DNA of 29,257 nucleotides, from NCBI GenBank assembly GCA_943704525.1, contig CALSCQ010000422.1, forward strand, positions 1 to 29,257. Reading direction: 5' to 3'. The notes below the pieces were generated by a model. That model was not told the DNA's origin and made no database searches. It was given only the letters and a program-made list of their open reading frames with translations. Positions 27,469 to 29,257 of this stretch are shown in pieces. A program made the translations under genes and the position numbers. This DNA is from Pigoraptor vietnamica. Its lineage: Eukaryota; Opisthokonta; Filasterea. Numbering within the stretch: the first letter of the stretch is position 1; every line of letters begins with the position of its first letter.

Positions 27469-28821
27469 TCATAAATGACAATTCGTACAAGAACCATTTG
27501 TGCAAGTGCATTGAAGTCCAACTGGACAAGTACTTGGGGACATTGGATGTTCCATTTGTATCATTCTGCATTGTGAAGGCACGCACATGAATGGATTATT
27601 GTCAACCCATTCGCATTTATACCCCTCAAAACAATCTGTATCACTTTGACAATATTCTGGCGATGGTACACACTCTCCAACAACATTACACATGTAACCA
27701 TGAGGGCAAAAGTAAGTTTTATTGTCGCATTTATTGGTTGGGAACCATATGTTACCGAAATCATCATGTGTCGGGATGGGTTCGTATGATAGAGCTTGAC
27801 CTGTCATACAGTATGCATTAGGTCCGCAATCGCTATTTTGTTGGCATTGGGCAACACTGCCAAGTATTTCCACACATTGCCCACTGTAGTTGCACAAATA
27901 TCCCTCCTCGCAAGGATTATCTGTCTCATTACATTTATATTTGATACATGCTCCTTTATAGCACACTTCATCTGGACTGCATATCTCAGAGGGATCCGCA
28001 GTACAATTTTTAGGAAGAGCAATACAATCTCCATTAACACACTTATCCAATCCACAATCATTTACACATTGATTTGCCGTTGGTAAGCAATAATTTTTAG
28101 TCGTCTTCTCTGACTTTTTATATCCAGAACTGCTGCTGCTCATATGACTTTCCAAAGTGTTTGCGGTTGTTTGACCAGAAAGTGTAGGTATGATGTCTAA
28201 AGCTAAAACACCTTTACTATTAACACATATCATACAGCCCCCGATTCCACAAAACATATCTCCAGTATGATTGGCACCCATATCACAATCATTATGTGAC
28301 TCACATGCAATGTAGGGCGTGCAATAGTTTTCTCCAGCCTCTGTAATAACACATTTGGATCCTTCCGGGCATCCAGTTTCACTGCATGTTATGTTGTATT
28401 CACAATAGCCGCCGCTTGCACTGCACTTTGTATTACCAAGAACTTTACACTGTTCTGTATCACACTTGAGTACTGGAATACATGATTTGATCCCATTCAC
28501 GTCTCCGCACGAGTAGCCATCTGCGCAAAAATGGTCATCGCTACACTGTGGAATGCATTTGTTATAATGAGAATCGCATACATATCCACTGCCACATGAA
28601 GTGAGTGTGCACGTATCATTTAAAAACGAACATACACCCCCATTACATTTGAGAGAGCAGGGATTGAGAACATCAACACAGCAATCTTCATCACTCTTGC
28701 ATGCTTCTGCTATATTTATTCTTTCGTCAAAACGTTCTCGTTTCAAGTAGAAAATGTAGACTGCTAGAATGACAAGTGATAAAATTGAACTTATAATACC
28801 AACAATTATGGGAAACTTCAT
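27469..28821 (-). CDS. Cysteine-rich type II membrane protein with repeated domains
   Basis: A 450-residue protein with one N-terminal anchor (IIVGIISSILSLVILAVYIF) and an ectodomain packed with cysteine-spaced repeats of about 40 residues, such as CKSDEDCCVDVLNPCSLKC, CSDDHFCADGYSCGDVNG and CQQNSDCGPNAYC. These recall dickkopf- or EGF-like disulphide knots, with many N-glycosylation-type sites. Disulphide-rich anchored proteins are frequent in giant-virus membranes and may serve attachment or fusion; that role is inferred. It looks whole and is the last gene of the element. Confidence 0.65.
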   Translation of the reverse strand: MKFPIIVGIISSILSLVILAVYIFYLKRERFDERINIAEACKSDEDCCVDVLNPCSLKCNGGVCSFLNDTCTLTSCGSGYVCDSHYNKCIPQCSDDHFCADGYSCGDVNGIKSCIPVLKCDTEQCKVLGNTKCSASGGYCEYNITCSETGCPEGSKCVITEAGENYCTPYIACESHNDCDMGANHTGDMFCGIGGCMICVNSKGVLALDIIPTLSGQTTANTLESHMSSSSSGYKKSEKTTKNYCLPTANQCVNDCGLDKCVNGDCIALPKNCTADPSEICSPDEVCYKGACIKYKCNETDNPCEEGYLCNYSGQCVEILGSVAQCQQNSDCGPNAYCMTGQALSYEPIPTHDDFGNIWFPTNKCDNKTYFCPHGYMCNVVGECVPSPEYCQSDTDCFEGYKCEWVDNNPFMCVPSQCRMIQMEHPMSPSTCPVGLQCTCTNGSCTNCHL

Positions 28822-28964
28822 ATGTTCATATTGTGTGAAAATAAATAAACAACAAAAAAAGCGTATTAAGATCTGTAGCTATCATATATTACATGCATAA
28901 ATGGCGGAACAAGTGGTTTGGGAATCACTCCGCATGTACACAGTTCCGCACTCTCAACCACTGC
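28822..28964. other. Right junction zone
   Basis: An AT-rich leader of the membrane protein gene gives way to GC-rich host sequence near 28900. A 7-bp inverted pair (GCGGAAC at about 28904 and GTTCCGC at about 28943) lies here, but no counterpart to the left edge of the element was found. No gene is supported. Confidence 0.35.
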
Positions 28965-29252
28965 TTACTGCTCTTTGCTGGGAAGTTGGGGACCACCCCC
29001 ACGACCACCGCGACCCCCGTGACCCCCCTCGTCATGCGCCATTTGCGGCTGCGCAACTGCTTGCTGCTGCTGCTGCTGCTGGGGAGCGACAGGCGCCTGA
29101 TCGATTTCCATCCTCATGGGCGGCGGATTGACCGTATCGTGGTTTTCGCCGGCGTAGTCCTCTGTGTGAAGCGGCCCCTCGTCGTCGTCTCCGTCGTAGG
29201 AGAGCAAATCGTCCACGTCCACGTTCTGAGAATCGCCGTCGTCGAAAGACAT
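28965..29252 (-). CDS. Host gene, first exon: acidic, polyglutamine and RGG-like protein
   Basis: The exon starts at the ATG 29252 (MSFDDGDSQNVDVDDLLSYD) and encodes an acidic head, a polyglutamine run (seven residues) from a CAG repeat, and a GGHGGRGGRGGG stretch of RNA-binding RGG type. The coding frame meets a stop at once, but a good splice donor GTAAGC begins at 28968 within GAGCAGTAAGC, so the gene probably continues through an intron in the leftward direction. GC content is high, as in the left host flank. The first intron would run straight into the element. Confidence 0.55.
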   Translation of the reverse strand: MSFDDGDSQNVDVDDLLSYDGDDDEGPLHTEDYAGENHDTVNPPPMRMEIDQAPVAPQQQQQQQAVAQPQMAHDEGGHGGRGGRGGGPQLPSKEQ

Positions 29253-29257
29253 CGTGC

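Larger units (their letters stand above)
7400..28900. mobile_element. Virus-derived element: Polinton-like module joined to giant-virus-like genes
   Basis: About 21 kb of AT-rich, intron-free, densely packed DNA lies between GC-rich intron-bearing host genes. The parts at 7.5-16 kb are Polinton/Maverick hallmarks: A32-type packaging ATPase, DDE integrase and protein-primed DNA polymerase B, with a fibre gene. The parts at 16.5-28.8 kb are of nucleocytoplasmic large DNA virus type: TFIIB, glycosyltransferase, virion structural protein, several membrane proteins and an HNH endonuclease. It looks partly broken, with about four or five genes affected, while most frames are open, suggesting a young insertion. 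The ends are approximate because no terminal inverted repeats or target duplication were found. It may be one hybrid virus or two adjacent elements. Confidence 0.75.

Noticed and set aside
7240-28960. Terminal inverted repeats or target duplication of the large element
   Set aside because: The AT-rich strings near 7300 and near 28850 share only short CGCTTTTT-like words, no better than chance. I saw no matching 6-bp duplication at the two edges.
28901-29131. Rightward frame starting MAEQVVWESL
   Set aside because: It is antisense to the acidic, polyglutamine host exon, and its histidine/proline-rich later part is the complement of glycine codons.
1-29257. CRISPR arrays, tRNA or rRNA genes
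   Set aside because: No regularly spaced identical repeats, cloverleaf-like sequences or rRNA-like blocks were seen on either strand.

Overview
The window looks like a nuclear contig of a protist, most likely an amoeba of the Acanthamoeba type, carrying a large virus-derived insertion. The edges (about 1-7250 and 28970-29257) are GC-rich. They hold intron-bearing genes with GT-AG splice sites, CT-rich leaders, polyglutamine and RGG-like runs. The host assignment is an inference from this style; no sequence here names the species.

Left host part: a non-coding stretch with a striking CCTA/TAGG-punctuated block (1090-1506), a decayed BAH-domain plus zinc-motif gene (1574-2166), a decayed member of an unrecognised two-member gene family (2502-3923, +), a papain-type protease gene split over two frames (4114-5011, +), a GATA/TATC-rich intergenic tract, and an intact three-exon member of the same family (5395-7087, -, 513 aa).

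Middle: from about 7.4 to 28.9 kb the base composition becomes AT-rich and no introns are seen. The first part (7.5-16 kb) is Polinton/Maverick-like: an A32-type packaging ATPase, a small unknown gene, a serine-rich virion-type protein gene, a repetitive virion fibre gene, a retroviral-type DDE integrase, a protein-primed family B DNA polymerase and a helicase-like ATPase gene. The second part (16.5-28.8 kb) resembles nucleocytoplasmic large DNA viruses: a glycosyltransferase region, an ATP-grasp/D123-like protein, a virion-type structural protein, a conserved protein of unknown function, several membrane proteins (one with a PPxY late-domain motif), a viral TFIIB, a double HNH endonuclease and a cysteine-rich membrane protein. 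Most genes are open, but about four or five look broken, so the element is a fairly young fossil or a recently captured virus. I found no terminal inverted repeats, so both ends are approximate, and I could not recognise a major capsid protein.

Two smaller mobile elements sit inside it. A 321-bp MITE with long inverted repeats and a TA target duplication lies exactly between the Polinton-like and giant-virus-like halves (16176-16496). The double-HNH endonuclease gene is wedged at the 3' end of the TFIIB gene: TFIIB keeps a complete C-terminus, while a second, diverged copy of its last 20 codons lies stranded on the far side of the endonuclease gene (27398-27460).

Right edge: the first exon of a host gene (28965-29252, -) ends at a good splice donor, so the element may lie in or next to that gene's first intron.
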